From Toxorhynchites rutilus septentrionalis (lineage: Eukaryota > Arthropoda > Insecta > Diptera > Culicidae): a stretch of DNA of 64,000 bases. The position numbers and the translations under genes are program-made. The stretch is from NCBI RefSeq assembly GCF_029784135.1, contig NC_073746.1:50552393-50616392 (forward strand). The letters are read 5' to 3'. The notes below the pieces were generated by a model. That model made no database searches and was not told the origin of the DNA. It was given only the letters and a program-made list of their open reading frames with translations. Of this stretch, positions 10,261 to 21,320 are shown piece by piece; the first letter of the stretch is position 1, and each line of letters starts with the position of its first letter.

Positions 10261-11123
10261 AGGTCAGCTGGCATTCATTTCCCTGCATCCCCCAAAAATA
10301 TATTCCTTCCGAGGAAATCCCACATACAATTATGCCATGTTAACCAACAACGGCAGAATGACCTTTTTCACGACGACAAACAAAATAAAAACACCGAAGT
10401 ATCTTCCACGGTTGCTTCTCAGCGGGATTTGCTCCAGTCCGATTTGAAAGGAAAATTTCTGCGTCTGTTCTGCCGGGGAAGAAATCCTATTTCACAATTC
10501 TTTCTTCCCATCGAAAGAACACAAACAACCGGAGCAGACTGTAAAACATTGACTGGGAATCCCACAGCGCAATAATAAAAAAGAAAAAAACTAAAGCCAA
10601 AAGAAACGCACGAATGGCAAAATTCAACGGGATTTCTTTTTCCGTGCCCAAGATCCTAATGCGAGGACTTTCGAAATAAGATTTACTTTTTATCGCATTT
10701 CAGCACAACGGAAAACAGATTTCCGCTAAATGACCTCAAAGTCAGTTTGCAAATAACCGTAACCAATTTAGATTGCACTGTGTTTTTTTTTCTTCTGCGT
10801 TGGCTCTCGTCAGGGGAAAACCACTGCTCGCGTTATGGCGAAAGTTTCAGCCTGTCTTTCTTCGAAGGCCCTGGGATTGAATGGGACAAATTATAGATCC
10901 CTCAGTGATCCGCCGCTGCGGTGCAGATCCTCGTCTATCGCATCCACAAGTCTAGGGTTTGAAAGGAAAAAAATCTCTTTGGTTTGTGGAATTGTAAGCG
11001 AAAAATAAAATGTGTGGGATCCACGCTGAGAGATTGCAGATTTGAAACAGCAATTATTACCATTTGAATAGATTTTCAATGAAGAAATAATAATTTTTGA
11101 ACCTTTTTTCTTATCTTCTGCAG
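10261..11123 (+). other. non-repeated island upstream of the candidate exon; probable intron or exon-bearing sequence
   Basis: Moderate GC and no repeat-family match. After a pyrimidine tract ending TCGTCAG (10812) a + strand frame stays open for about 60 codons, to 11009. The - strand is also open at 10891-11130. Neither product is recognised. The polypyrimidine run before CTGCAG at 11118-11123 is the acceptor for the next entry. Confidence 0.35.
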
Positions 11124-11260
11124 CTGACAAATCGTCACCCCCGTCGACCTCGTCGGCCGGAATGATCGTCGGATCCTACGTGAAGGTATGCTGGATCACA
11201 TTCTACGTCTGTACCATCTGTACCGTGCTGTTGTACTCGCTCCGAGTGGGAATATCCTGA
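11124..11260 (+). CDS. candidate terminal coding exon of an unrecognised gene; C-terminal membrane segment
   Basis: A strong splice acceptor (a T-rich tract then TTCTGCAG) is followed by a frame that takes two bases to finish a split codon, then 44 codons to TGA at 11258. The peptide starts DKSSPPSTSS, continues through GMIVGSYVKVCW and ends in a hydrophobic stretch ITFYVCTICTVLLY before SLRVGIS. Third positions are GC-rich while the flanks are AT-rich, which argues for real coding. A hydrophobic segment so close to the stop would suit a tail-anchored protein or the last pass of a membrane protein. An alternative is an internal exon ending at the donor AAG/GTATGC (11185/11186), or a 32-codon micro-ORF from the Met at 11162. 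I do not recognise the family. Confidence 0.5.
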
Positions 11261-11725
11261 TTGTACAATCTGAAAGAGATAATCAAAATATAAATAGCAC
11301 AGGAAGCTAAGACAAGTGCAAGAGGATTGAAATGAAGCAACAGTAATCGAAAACAGTAAACAACCGATAGTCGACACCTGACGAGCAAAAAAAACAATCG
11401 TGAGACAAACAAACAATACCACCATCTGCTTCCACAGATCGCTTTACAATCCTACCCTAAAAGGTGTTATTTTGTTTCATCCGAGAAGAGAGAAAAGAAT
11501 GCAGCATTGAGTGAGTTAAGGAGCGAGCAGCAATTGAACCTGAACGAGGACTGCAATTAGCCGGGATCTGCCGTAAGCTTCGCACCGGGTGGCAAAGAAA
11601 ACGAGAGCAAACGAATCTGCAATTAACTGTAATTGCTGATAAGTTATTCGGGAGAAGTAGTGACGATTTACGAATGACGAGAGATATGGAAGGGGAAGGA
11701 AGACAAAATAAATATAGTGTTTAGT
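11261..11725 (+). other. probable 3' untranslated region
   Basis: Purine-rich, non-repeated sequence follows the stop codon. AATAAA at 11707-11712 with a GT-rich stretch after it is a fitting poly(A) signal. Similar non-repeated, A-rich islands at 16640-17500 and 21321-21800 could belong to longer transcript forms split by insertions, but that is inference only. Confidence 0.4.
11707..11712 (+). terminator. candidate poly(A) signal AATAAA
   Basis: AATAAA about 450 bases after the stop of the candidate exon, followed within 10 bases by a GTGTTTAGTTG stretch. Confidence 0.35.
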
Positions 11726-12134
11726 TGTATGCGAATGCTAATGAACACAAATAGAAGTGAAGAGGAAGTTAACTGCGGTGCGTTGATTGGAAGATGTCGA
11801 TCAAAAATAACCATCGAATAATATCAGGTCTTGATGAATTGTTAAGATTGTTTGCGATGAAATTATCGTTTCGTTATACAAATATACTTACTGTTACTGT
11901 TGGCATTATCTGGAACAAGGAATATGAACACTAGGCTGGCAGCGAAAATGGTCGTGAAATTTTTCAAAAACCGACCATGTACATTTTGTTAATTGGCCCA
12001 AAAAAATAACCTGTGCAAAATTTCAGCTCAATCGGACATGATTTAGGGGTGCCTCAACACGCTTCAATTGTTGACCCTCGGTCCGTAAAATTCGATGATG
12101 TTTTTTTTTTCCATACATCCATTGTCACCCTAAT
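11726..12134. other. spacer with unclassified repeat-like sequence
   Basis: No gene seen. From about 11930 the sequence changes character (GGCTGGCAGCG onward) and runs into the 19-base tandem array, which suggests an unclassified mobile element. I could not find a matching right end. Confidence 0.3.
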
Positions 12135-12260
12135 CGTCTGAAACTAAACCTATCGTCTGAAACTAAACCTATCGTCTGAAACTAAACCTATCGTCTGAAA
12201 CTAAACCTATCGTCTGAAACTAAACCTATCGTCTGAAACTAAACCTATCGTCTGAAACTA
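12135..12260 (+). repeat. 19-base tandem repeat, about 6.6 copies
   Basis: The unit CGTCTGAAACTAAACCTAT repeats head to tail with essentially no differences and ends in a partial unit. Such uniformity implies recent expansion. Confidence 0.9.
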
Positions 12261-14109
12261 TCACTGGTGAACGGTACCGAGTACAAAAAAATTCGCCCCG
12301 CAGGAAAAAAGTTGAAGGGTATCAGCAACACGATTGCATAGTTGACGTAGGATTGCGATATTTGTTGAATGCTGATTTTAAATAAATTTGAAAAGGATAC
12401 GCCGCATTTGCAATTGTCAACTTGAATTAGTAGTATCAGTATTGAATTATGGAGGCTTTCAACATTTGTATTTTGTTTACCTTTGCCCTTGAAAAACGCC
12501 AATTAGGAATACTAAAACTAACTAACATCCAATACCTTGAGAAATGCCATTTGGAATGCCTCGAAAATCGCCACTGTCTGGTAACTAGTTAGGTGACGGA
12601 TGAATCATGAATGCCAATTGCAAAGAGAGAAATAGAAAGTGAGAAGAATAAAGGAGAAAGTCTTGAATTATAAAGGTTTTAAACTTTCGCAATCAATTCG
12701 CTAGCCGATCACCTTCAGTCGAAATCCTCACGTTGCTCGATTTTGAATTCCTTGTTAAACGAACGTCTTGTGTTCTGTGCAAATATATGGGAAGCTATTT
12801 AATCGTGGTAAAATTAAAAATGTTCTATTTTACAATAGATTTTTAGGGGGTATTTAAATGCGAACATCTAATAAATCCTTCAATGAATAGTTGAACAATA
12901 AGCGCTCAAAATTGCACGTTTTTCGAGACGTGACTGACATTTAATTTTCCAATTTGTACCCTCAATATCAAACTGACTAAACGTACCGTTTTTTCGATCA
13001 TTTTTTAATGTTCCGTCTTTTTATCAAATCGTACCACATTTCCAGTGCGAAGAAAAAAATACTTATTCCTTTTGATTATTTTTAAATAATTGTTTTCAAA
13101 TGAAGATCATCAACATACAATGTAGGGTTTGATAATCGATATTCTCAGGATCGCTGTGAATGTTTTAATTGTTCTCATATCGTGTTTTCAAACGTGTTTA
13201 TGTAGAATAACTGCACAGATTTTGTGCTTTCATCGGTGAAAAATATACTAAATTGGTTGAGCGTGGCAAAACACGATTCCTCTTATTCCCTATGACGTCC
13301 TATTTATCATCAAAAAAAAACATTCCTGTTATAAAATGGGATTTATTTGAAACCCCTCACAAAAAATTGTTGCTTTTCATCAGAGGGAGGCCTTGTTGAA
13401 AGAGGTGAAGTATCTGCTACTGAAGTTGCTGGTAAGAATTCTTCAGCTAGTGAGGGGAAAGGTGTTGTTAGAAGTCTCCTTGATTCAGGTGAAATATAGG
13501 AGGCTAAATTTCTTAAAACTGTGGATTTTTACGATACTTGCTGGGGTACATTGAAAAAAGGAAGGCTCTATGGGATTCACAATAGTATAAATTAATTGTA
13601 TTAAAATCCATTGCTGAATGGCCAGAGATCTAAAGCAGCATTTGTAGAAAAACTTCTTGTTCTGATAGATGAAAACATTTGGTTTGAAGAGTGAACAATG
13701 TATGAAGGATTTATAAAATAATAATTAATAAATAAAAGAGATGGAGGAATATGTCTGGTAGAACCAAGGTCTGGCAAGGTGGCGGTTTTAGATGATGAGT
13801 CGATGATTACCCCAATCCACACTCATCTTGCGGATCAAACGAAGCAAACTTGACAGCTCGACTGACTTGACAGCTTGAGCTGTGATTTGTGTTGGTTGGA
13901 ATAGGTATTCCAGGCCCTTGGGCAAATATTTTTGACGTAGGAATACGTCTAACCGTTCATTATAGGGGCCCACCTCCTCAAATAATGAATGGATTTTGGT
14001 TCCAAATACACACATTGATAGGAAATATTCTCAGCAATTGTTTATATGCTTCACATTACGGGTTCTCAGCTCATATAAAGTTCAAATTGATGAAAACTTG
14101 GAAGAAAGA
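12261..14109. other. AT-rich spacer without a recognised gene
   Basis: Several short open frames exist on both strands, but none has biased codon use or a recognisable motif. TTTTGACGTAGGAATACGTCT near 13930 resembles the start of the family H repeats at 25395 and 32810, so at least that part is transposon-derived. Confidence 0.3.
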
Positions 14110-14605
14110 ATTCCCTGTTGTCTACCATACAAATGAAACACAAATTTCTACATTATTTGAGAATTAATCAAGCAAATGCAACCAAATTAGGCATCTGGAA
14201 GTTAAGGGATGCAATAATTTTTTCAATGGTGGTTAGAAACTCCACCCCCTCTCTAAGTGGGGGGTGTTGTCTGCCATACAAATGAAACGCAAATTCCTAC
14301 ATTACTCGAGAATTAATGAAGCAAATGGAGCCAAATTGGTATGTGAAGATTTTAGGGGGCACAAAACGTTTCTATGGTGAATATACACTCTTCCCCCCTC
14401 TCTAAGGGGAGTAGAGGGGAGGGGTATGTCTTTATTCTATCATATTTTCTGTATCAAACATTTATTCCATGTGACGGAGAAACATGTTATTTGCATAATG
14501 ATGAGTTTTGGTAGAAGTACTAGGATTTTTTTAGTAAAAGGTAAATTCAATGGGGTCGATTAGAAGATCAATCAATTAACAGTTCTACGATTGGACTTGC
14601 CTTTG
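14110..14605 (-). mobile_element. family D element, reverse copy (D3), truncated
   Basis: Reverse-strand match to the left two-thirds of D1. Two internal units carry CATACAAATGAAACnC and AATnAAGCAAATGnAnCC. The end near 14600 matches D1 around 7140-7190 (ATCGACCCC and TCCAATCG blocks). The GACA/GATA end is missing. Confidence 0.6.
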
Positions 14606-14609
14606 GAGA

Positions 14610-15075
14610 AACATGGCGTCATCAATCGATCTGATGTGACAGAAGATTTTCATATCATCCGCGTATAGTAATCGTGGACTATCTGATAAATAGTCGCAAT
14701 CGTTGATGTGACATAAAAAACAAGTGGATTGAGATGGTTACCCTGTGGTATTCCAGAAAACGATGCAAAATGTGAGGATAGATGATCATCAATCTTCACG
14801 CAGTTTGTCCTGCAGATTGGAACCATTGCAGCAGATTACCGTAAACTCCGATGCGTTCCAACTTGGCCACTGCGATTGCGTGGTTCAGCAAGTTCGTAGT
14901 TGTGGAGCGTTCGGGCATGAATCCGTGCTGATCGTTGCTGATTAGTTCCTTAAAATGGAATTACATAGACGGCAGAACGATGAGTTCGAGCATCTTTGAC
15001 GTGGCACATAAACTAGGAATTCCTCTGTAGTTGTCAATATTCGATTTGTCTCCTTTTTTATGTACCGGAAACATA
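14610..15075 (-). pseudogene. non-LTR reverse transcriptase remnant
   Basis: Translating the - strand across frameshifts gives, in order, motifs of a LINE reverse transcriptase: NYRGIPSLCATSKMLE, then LISNDQHGFMPERSTTTNL, then SGIPQGNHLNPLVF, then a LLYADDMKIF-type catalytic block. Reading these needs several frames and crosses stop codons, so the gene is dead. The spacing between motifs is shortened, which implies internal deletions. Clade not assigned. Confidence 0.7.
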
Positions 15076-15131
15076 TACAGTGACTCAAATCCGTAATCGT
15101 ACTCCACCATGCAGATCTCTTTCCCCTTCTT

Positions 15132-15662
15132 TAGAAAGTCGAAAACAAGTTTTCAGAACATTCTATTTATATAAAATTAAAGTGTCATATGAGAGTTAAA
15201 AGGTTTGCTATCTGTTTTCATAATAATTGTTTTAATTTCTCTAAAAATGGCGAATGTATGTGCTAATGCAGGAAAATTGACTCAAACTCATAATCGTTGC
15301 TGGTTGAAATCTCTACTCGATTTCGAAGGCGTTGTCCTAATTCCATGATTATTATGCAATTTTTTCATTAAGTGGTTTTCAAAAACGTTATTTTTAGAAA
15401 TTTAATGGTTTCTAAATTTCCTACACAGATAACTCCCTTAGTTTTTTACTAGGAATGATGTCGGAAGATTGTGGAGGAATATCAATAACTTTTGAGTATT
15501 TGTAATGTAACCATGTGCGAACTTCATATGTCTTGAGCTCTGGGTCATTGTCTTGGCAAAACTTGAATCCTCGATTCCATCTCTTTTTGTTCACCTTTTG
15601 CTACATACTACACCTTTAGAATGTTCAAGAAAACATTCTGATTCATTACACCATCAATAAAA
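15132..15662 (-). pseudogene. Tc1-type transposase remnant, - strand copy
   Basis: The - strand encodes the phrase DGVMNQNVFLNILK, characteristic of Tc1 transposases just before the second catalytic Asp. Stops and frame shifts follow, with traces of the DNDP and DIPPQSPDINP regions further on. The sequence is an inverted homologue of 15990-16562. A Tc1-like end CAGTGACTCAAATCC lies just outside the arm at 15076. Confidence 0.65.
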
Positions 15663-15839
15663 ACACAATTGAGCAAACAAAAAGTTTGTAATATGCCTAG
15701 GAAGGGCAGCTTGAATGCCCGAACACAGAGGGACGAACCGTATCTCAGTAAAAAAATGATCAGTAGCTCTAATTTGATTCTTTCAAACAGCATGAAACAC
15801 ATGAATGTCTTACTGGTAACATTTTATTTCCATAAATGG

Positions 15840-16562
15840 GTCCTAATTTTATATTTTTGACTCCGATGGTTATCGTTTCGTATGGAGGAAGCGAACGATG
15901 AATTAAACGTAAAACAAATCTAAAAGCAAGGTTTAAACATGGTAGTGGTGGAGGGATGATATGAAAATGCATGTATGAGGTATTTGGTTATCATCGATGG
16001 TGTATTGGGTCAGAATGTTTACTCGATCATTCTGAAGGAGAATATGAAGCACAGTCTCAACAAAATGGGATAGAATTGAGGATTCAAGTTTTGCCAATAC
16101 AATGACCCAGAGACATATGAAGTTCGCACATGGTGACATTACAATTGCTCAAAAGTTATTGATATTCCTCCACAATCTTCCGACATCAATCCCAGTGTAA
16201 AACTGAGGAAATTATCTCTGTAGAAAATTTAGAAACCATATAATTTCCAAAAATAACGATTTTCAAAACCTATCAAGTGGTTATAGCCTTCCGAATATAC
16301 CAAAGAAAACTCATAAATATGGCCAAAGACAGCTAAAGATAGTTGCAATGAACAAGGGATACCATACTAATGATGGGATTCGGAAATTGGTCAACGCCTT
16401 CGAAATCGAGTAGGGATTTCAATCAGCAACGATTATGAGTTTGAGTCAATTTTCATACATTAGCTGAAAACAGATAGCAAACCTTTTAACTCTCATATGA
16501 CACTATAATTTTATCTAAATATAATGTTCCGAAAACTTGATTTCGACTTTCAAAAGAAGGGC
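15840..16562 (+). pseudogene. Tc1-type transposase remnant, + strand copy
   Basis: Across several stops the + strand reads, in order, a KHGGGGVMVWG-like decayed block, IIDGVLGQNVYSIILKENMK, a YNDPE block (second catalytic Asp of DD34E) and VIDIPPQSSDINP (before the catalytic Glu). The first third of the transposase is missing. The 3' part is the inverted partner of 15132-15662, so two dead Tc1 copies stand back to back with their 3' ends outward. Confidence 0.7.
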
Positions 16563-17553
16563 CCTGAATTTTTTAACACCAACAGTTATTTTCATATTTT
16601 ACAATAGGAAAACAATAGTTTCGAGACTACGTGTTTGATTCGATTATCGACAATTTGTTAAATATATTGAAAGCAGTCATTTTGATTTCGCTTTAGTTTG
16701 ATTTTTCGCAATCCATCTTCCAATCGCCGTACCGCTTTCGCTTGGAAAAACGAAAAAGCAGATGGACAGCAAAATAAAATAAAGTTAAAATCACAAAATA
16801 GAAAATACAATAGTAACTCTGGAAGTGAGACCGATGAAGGAAGAATGTAAAAATCCCCTTTGAGAGTAGATGACCGCTCGCCATCTTCATCGGGGGGCAA
16901 ACTGTGTAAATAGTTGTAGTTATAAACACAAACAATTGAAGCAAATATTAAGGGGCCGTTGGCATAGCGAAGCGGAGCTAATTTAGTAGGTAATGTAAAT
17001 TGAAAGTTTCTGGCTGCTCTCAGAACAACGGACAAAGTATATGGAAGGAATGTAAGACAAGCTTTGCCACTTTGAATCAGATGTCCGGCCAAAGAGATAA
17101 TACTGCAAGCGGGAAATTGGGAATCAGCAACAGCGACAACAATAACGAATATTGGGAATAAGGTTGAACTGTGTAAATAACTGTTTGAAGGCTGCTAATG
17201 GGAGGTGTGTAAATTAATTTGTGAGTTGATATAATGTAGAGGAAATTTATTATCCATTTGGCGGGCAAATAAAGCGAACAGGAAGAAAGAGAGAAAAAAT
17301 GAAACAACACAATAACAACGATAGTATCGAAACCACAAATGAGAGGTAAAATGAATGGGTAGTCGATGGTCGGGAGATTTATGGTAATTATTCTCTGGGC
17401 TACCAATGGATACGTTAGGTACAATTAATGACGATTGATATCTCGCTGTGCGAAATAGGTTTCAATATTAAATGTGAATTACGTTTTATACGTTACATCT
17501 AGTTTTAGGTTAATTTTCAACTAGGCATATCGAAAAATCGAAATATTCCTACT
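16563..17553. other. non-repeated island, no gene recognised
   Basis: From about 16640 to 17500 the sequence is not repeated in this window and has A- and G-rich + strand composition like the 3' UTR at 11261. - strand open frames (16658-17092, 17077-17424) are hydrophobic by composition and carry no motif; I treat them as shadows. Confidence 0.35.
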
Positions 17554-17572
17554 CAGCCATTTCATGCCAAAC

Positions 17573-17574
<2 letters not shown>

Positions 17575-17646
<72 letters not shown>
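17575..17646. repeat. AT dinucleotide microsatellite, 36 units
   Basis: An unbroken (AT)36 run. It sits exactly at the 3' tail position of the reverse-strand SINE that follows, so it probably grew from that tail. Confidence 0.95.
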
Positions 17647-17649
<3 letters not shown>

Positions 17650-17793
17650 ATCTGTATTATAGTGATTTTCAACTCATTTGGCTGGTTCGTCACTTTTAAT
17701 TCCATTTTTGGAAGAATGTCGGGAGTGAGAATTGAACTCGCGACCTTTAGCGTGAGAGGCATGGATGTTACCACTACGCCAGATCGCATCCAC
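17647..17793 (-). mobile_element. tRNA-derived SINE (family 2), copy a
   Basis: The - strand starts GTGGATGCGATCTGGCGTAG with an A-box-like TGGCGTAGTGG, then a B-box-like GAGTTCAATTCTC. It is nearly identical to copy b at 18463. Host repeat sequence CAAAC(A/C)GATATA lies on both sides (17568-17579 and 17797-17808), consistent with a target-site duplication with one difference. Confidence 0.75.
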
Positions 17794-18462
17794 TATCAAA
17801 CCGATATAGTGGTTATCAGATTTTCGTTAAAAATGGCAATTTTTTTCTTTATCGCAAATTATGAGACCCGTAATTTTTTTGTTAGGGTGACCATTTCCAT
17901 TTTAGGGTGGTGCAAAATAACAATTTTTTCGCATTTTTCCCAAAAATGACTTTTTTCAAAAATTCATAACTCTTGAACTACTAGACCGATTCAGATGATC
18001 GATATGTCAAATTAGAGCCAATCACCTGGCCTTTTTTAGAAAAAATACTATACCTGCAGAAAATATGAATTCTGCTCTCGTTATTATTGATTGTATTCGT
18101 TTTTTATTGTTTTCATAGTCTCGTGACCGAAGGCGCTATAGTTTTTTATATTTTTTTCTGGAAAGCTGAGGATTTTTTACATAACATATCTCGAAACAAG
18201 GGAGGCTTTTTTTTCGTTTTTGAGTTATGATTTCTCAAAGTTACCCGATGGACCAAAAAACCATTTCCCCTTTTTCCCAAAAATGACTTTCTTCAAAAAT
18301 TTATTACTTTTGAACTACTGGACCGATTCAGATGATCGACATATCAAATTAAAGCCTAGCTTTTTTTGAAAAAAATAACACATTTGCCTATTTATTGGAT
18401 CATAATCACATACATCCAGTCTAGTCGCATAGAAATGTTGAACGAAAACTAAAAACATGTAA

Positions 18463-18626
18463 GTGGAGGCGATCTGGCGTAGTGGTAACATCCATGCCTC
18501 TCACGCTAAAGGTCACGAGTTCAATTCTCACTCCCGACATTCTTCCAAAAATGGAAGTAAAAAGTGACGAACCAGCCAAATGAGTTGAAAATCACTATAA
18601 TGCAGATTAAAAAAAATAAAATAAAA
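18463..18626 (+). mobile_element. tRNA-derived SINE (family 2), copy b, complete
   Basis: The 164-base body begins GTGGAGGCGATCTGG, carries an A box (TGGCGTAGTGGTAAC) and a B box (GAGTTCAATTCTC), and ends in an AAATAAAATAAA tail. The 13-base sequence TAAAAACATGTAA flanks it exactly at 18450-18462 and 18627-18639. Pol III would transcribe it from the tRNA-like head and a LINE enzyme would have copied it. Confidence 0.9.
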
Positions 18627-18982
18627 TAAAAACATGTAAACTTTGAAAAATCAGAACTTAAAAACGAAAAATAACACATATCTGGTATTCGGATATATTA
18701 TGTGAAAAAACCTCAGCTTTCAGGAAAAAATATAAAAATATATGGCGACCTTGGTCCCAAAACAATGTAAGCTCTAAACAAAACATATATAATCAATAAT
18801 TACGAAAACAAAATCCATTTTCATTTAGAGTGTAATATTTTTTCAAACAAGACTAGCTCATTGACTTTAATTTGATATGTCGATCATCTGAATCGGTCCA
18901 GTAGATAAAAAGTTATGATTTTTTGTAGTGGAAAAATGGGAAAAAAATATTTTTTGGACGGCTAACTTTGAAAAATCATGAC

Positions 18983-20121
18983 CAGTGCCACAATATCTGT
19001 CATAATGAGTAAAACACAAGAGTCGAGACGCGTGAACTTTGTCTGGTATATTGAACGAATAGAGCATGAACGAATTTCGGAAAGCCTGCATTCAGGCACT
19101 TCCATTACTGTCAATAATTTCAGGTGATTATCACGAACGTTAAGTTGATCTTCATCGCTTGCAGTGAATTTCTATTGAAAACGTGTTTGATTTCCATATT
19201 TAGAAACAAAGGAATCCGGAGAAGGCAACATTAGCTTTCGTTGAGCGTTCCGTTTCCGTTTCTTTTTCTTTTTATACTGTATTATAATGACTTTCAACAC
19301 TTTTTGGCTGGCTTTTCACTTCCATTTTTGGAAGAATGTCGGGAGTGAGAATTGAACTCGCGATCTTTACCGTGAAGGGTACGGTCCGTTCCCGTTTCTG
19401 TTTCCGATTTATATAATCTTTTACTATCGCCATTTAGCTCTAACACGATCTTAGTTTCTAACACTTTCTTTATCTAACTCCATTTCACTAGCTCCATTTT
19501 CGGTCTCCTAGGGCGGTTTTCAATGGACCAGAAGCCACCGGAATACGATATTTGACTTCCGCTGTTTAAGTCCTTCCATCCAATACCCATATCGTAGGGG
19601 TTTTATATGATTGCTAGTCATTTATAGCCAGTATTATTTAATCGGAAATCAAAACAAGATTATGTTCGTTTTTCGCTCGTCTGTTATTGTCACCCATTGC
19701 CCATATAATTGGGGTGTACGCCATTTCTGGCCAATCGGGAGTAGATTCATAAAATATAGCTAGAGTTATACCATACATTTCATTGCCAATGTCGCCAAAA
19801 ACAAAAATTTTGTATAATAAATGGCTATCCTTTACCATTGATCGATTTCACTCTCAATTAGTTGACATTGAATTTTATGCTTTGATTTTCACTAACACGC
19901 AATGATATTCATTTTCGACGTTACGAATATCATGGCGAAAATGAATATGCAAATGAAAAATGAAATTTATGGCAAGCTGATGTTGATGTTCATTGCACTG
20001 GTGTTCATTGATAGTGTTGTTCCATATTTATCGACTCTCGCTTGAGCAGTAGGTTGTCAATACACGACAGGCTGAAATTCGCCGCATTTGAATGCCGTGA
20101 ACGTGAATATTTTCGGCACTG
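18983..20121. mobile_element. non-autonomous hAT element with exact 8-base target duplication
   Basis: The termini are CAGTGCC and GGCACTG, with ATCATGAC duplicated exactly at 18975-18982 and 20122-20129. An 8-base duplication and CAnnG-type ends are hallmarks of the hAT superfamily. Uninterrupted B copies read AAATCATGACTCAAAAACG at this point, which confirms the empty site. No transposase frame is visible in the 1139 bases, so it depended on an enzyme from elsewhere. Confidence 0.88.
19273..19380 (-). mobile_element. SINE family 2, copy c, truncated, inside the hAT element
   Basis: Matches the 3' two-thirds of copies a and b on the - strand (GGAAGAATGTCGGGAGTGAG and GAGAATTGAACTCGCGA in + orientation). 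It lacks the tRNA A box. It was carried or acquired by the hAT element. Confidence 0.7.
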
Positions 20122-20565
20122 ATCATGACTCAAAAACGAAAAAAAACCTCTCTGGTTTCGAGATATGTTATGTGAAAAATTCTCAGCTTTCCAAAAAAAT
20201 ATAAAAAACTATAGCGCCTTTGGTCCTGAGACTATGAAAACAATAAAAAACGAATACAATCAATAATAACGAGAGCAGAATTCAAATTTTCAGCAGCAGC
20301 GAAAAAGACAAGGTGATTGGCTTTAATTTGATATGTTGAGTATCTGAATCGGTCTAGTAGTTTAAAAGTTATGAATTTTTGAAAAAAGGCATTTTTAGCA
20401 AAAATGTGAAAAAATGTTTTTTTTTGCAACACCCTAAAATGGAAATGGTCACCCTAACAAAAAAATATAAAAATACAGGTCTCATAATTTGCGATAAAGA
20501 ACAAAACTACCACTTTTGACGAAAATCTGAGAACCACTATATCGGTTTGGCATGGAATGGCTGTA

Positions 20566-21320
20566 TTTATTTATAACCAAGGATTGTTATGTTTTGGTAA
20601 TTTTCTGCTGATCCTAGGATTTCCTCAATGTTTTTGTAGGGTCAAGGAACCAAAGATTGACAATTTTAACTCCTACCAACATTAAAAAAATTTGAAAAAT
20701 CATCTCATACAATTTTTTGACCAAAGGACTTATTCATCTCATGACATTTGCCAATCAGAATCAGAACTGATTTAAATTTTGTAAAAAAATGTGTTGCAAA
20801 ACTCCAATTACGGATCTATCTGAGCATATTGGTATCAAATAGAAGTGGGAAGTGATCGTTTCCAAAAATCAAGAATAGATTAAAGTTATGAAAGACCGAC
20901 GCCAAGCCTTAATTTGATGTTGATAAGCAATGAGAATTACATTTTGAAAGAAATTAGTGTTGATGAAGTTACAGACTCTCTCCATAGAAAAAGCAATCTT
21001 GCAGGATGGAACTTTTTTTGTATTTCATGTAATCTCTCTATCATATTGTATAATTTCAATAAATTGTTTTATTACTCAATTTACCTTTTTTAACAAATGA
21101 CATGTTTTGTATGGATTTCTTGGTAGTAAAAAAAGGAATCCCCAAAAGTTACTTAAACTGTATGTTTTACAACCGCAAATACGGCCCTGATTCTATGACC
21201 TGTAAGACACCGAAACAGTCCCGACTATCGCTAATCATTCATCCTACCACTCAACTGCAAAAATGCAAGAAAGATAGGCCCGAAAGAAAAAAAAAGATAA
21301 AAAAAAGATAGGCCCGAGAT
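20566..21320. other. AT-rich spacer, no gene recognised
   Basis: No repeat match and no biased frame. The 69-codon + frame at 21102-21311 is lysine-rich at its end from an A-rich tract and is not convincing. Confidence 0.3.

Larger units (their letters stand above)
17554..20563. mobile_element. family B foldback element, copy 2, with nested insertions
   Basis: The left end CAGCCATTTCATGCCAAAC and right end GGCATGGAATGGCTG are the same inverted ends as B1, and TA follows the right end. Removing a SINE with its AT tail (17575-17793), a second SINE (18463-18626) and a hAT element (18983-20121) leaves a body comparable with B1. At least two of these junctions can be checked against uninterrupted B sequence. 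Confidence 0.75.

Noticed and set aside
12135..12260. CRISPR-like array
   Set aside because: Units are directly adjacent without spacers and the genome is eukaryotic.
16658..17424. 144- and 115-codon - strand frames
   Set aside because: Their hydrophobic, Tyr/Leu/Phe-rich composition is what the reverse of A- and G-rich sequence gives; no domain or start context supports them.
18463..18540. Possible functional tRNA gene
   Set aside because: A and B boxes are present, but the cloverleaf is poor and the unit has a retroposon tail and an exact 13-base target duplication.
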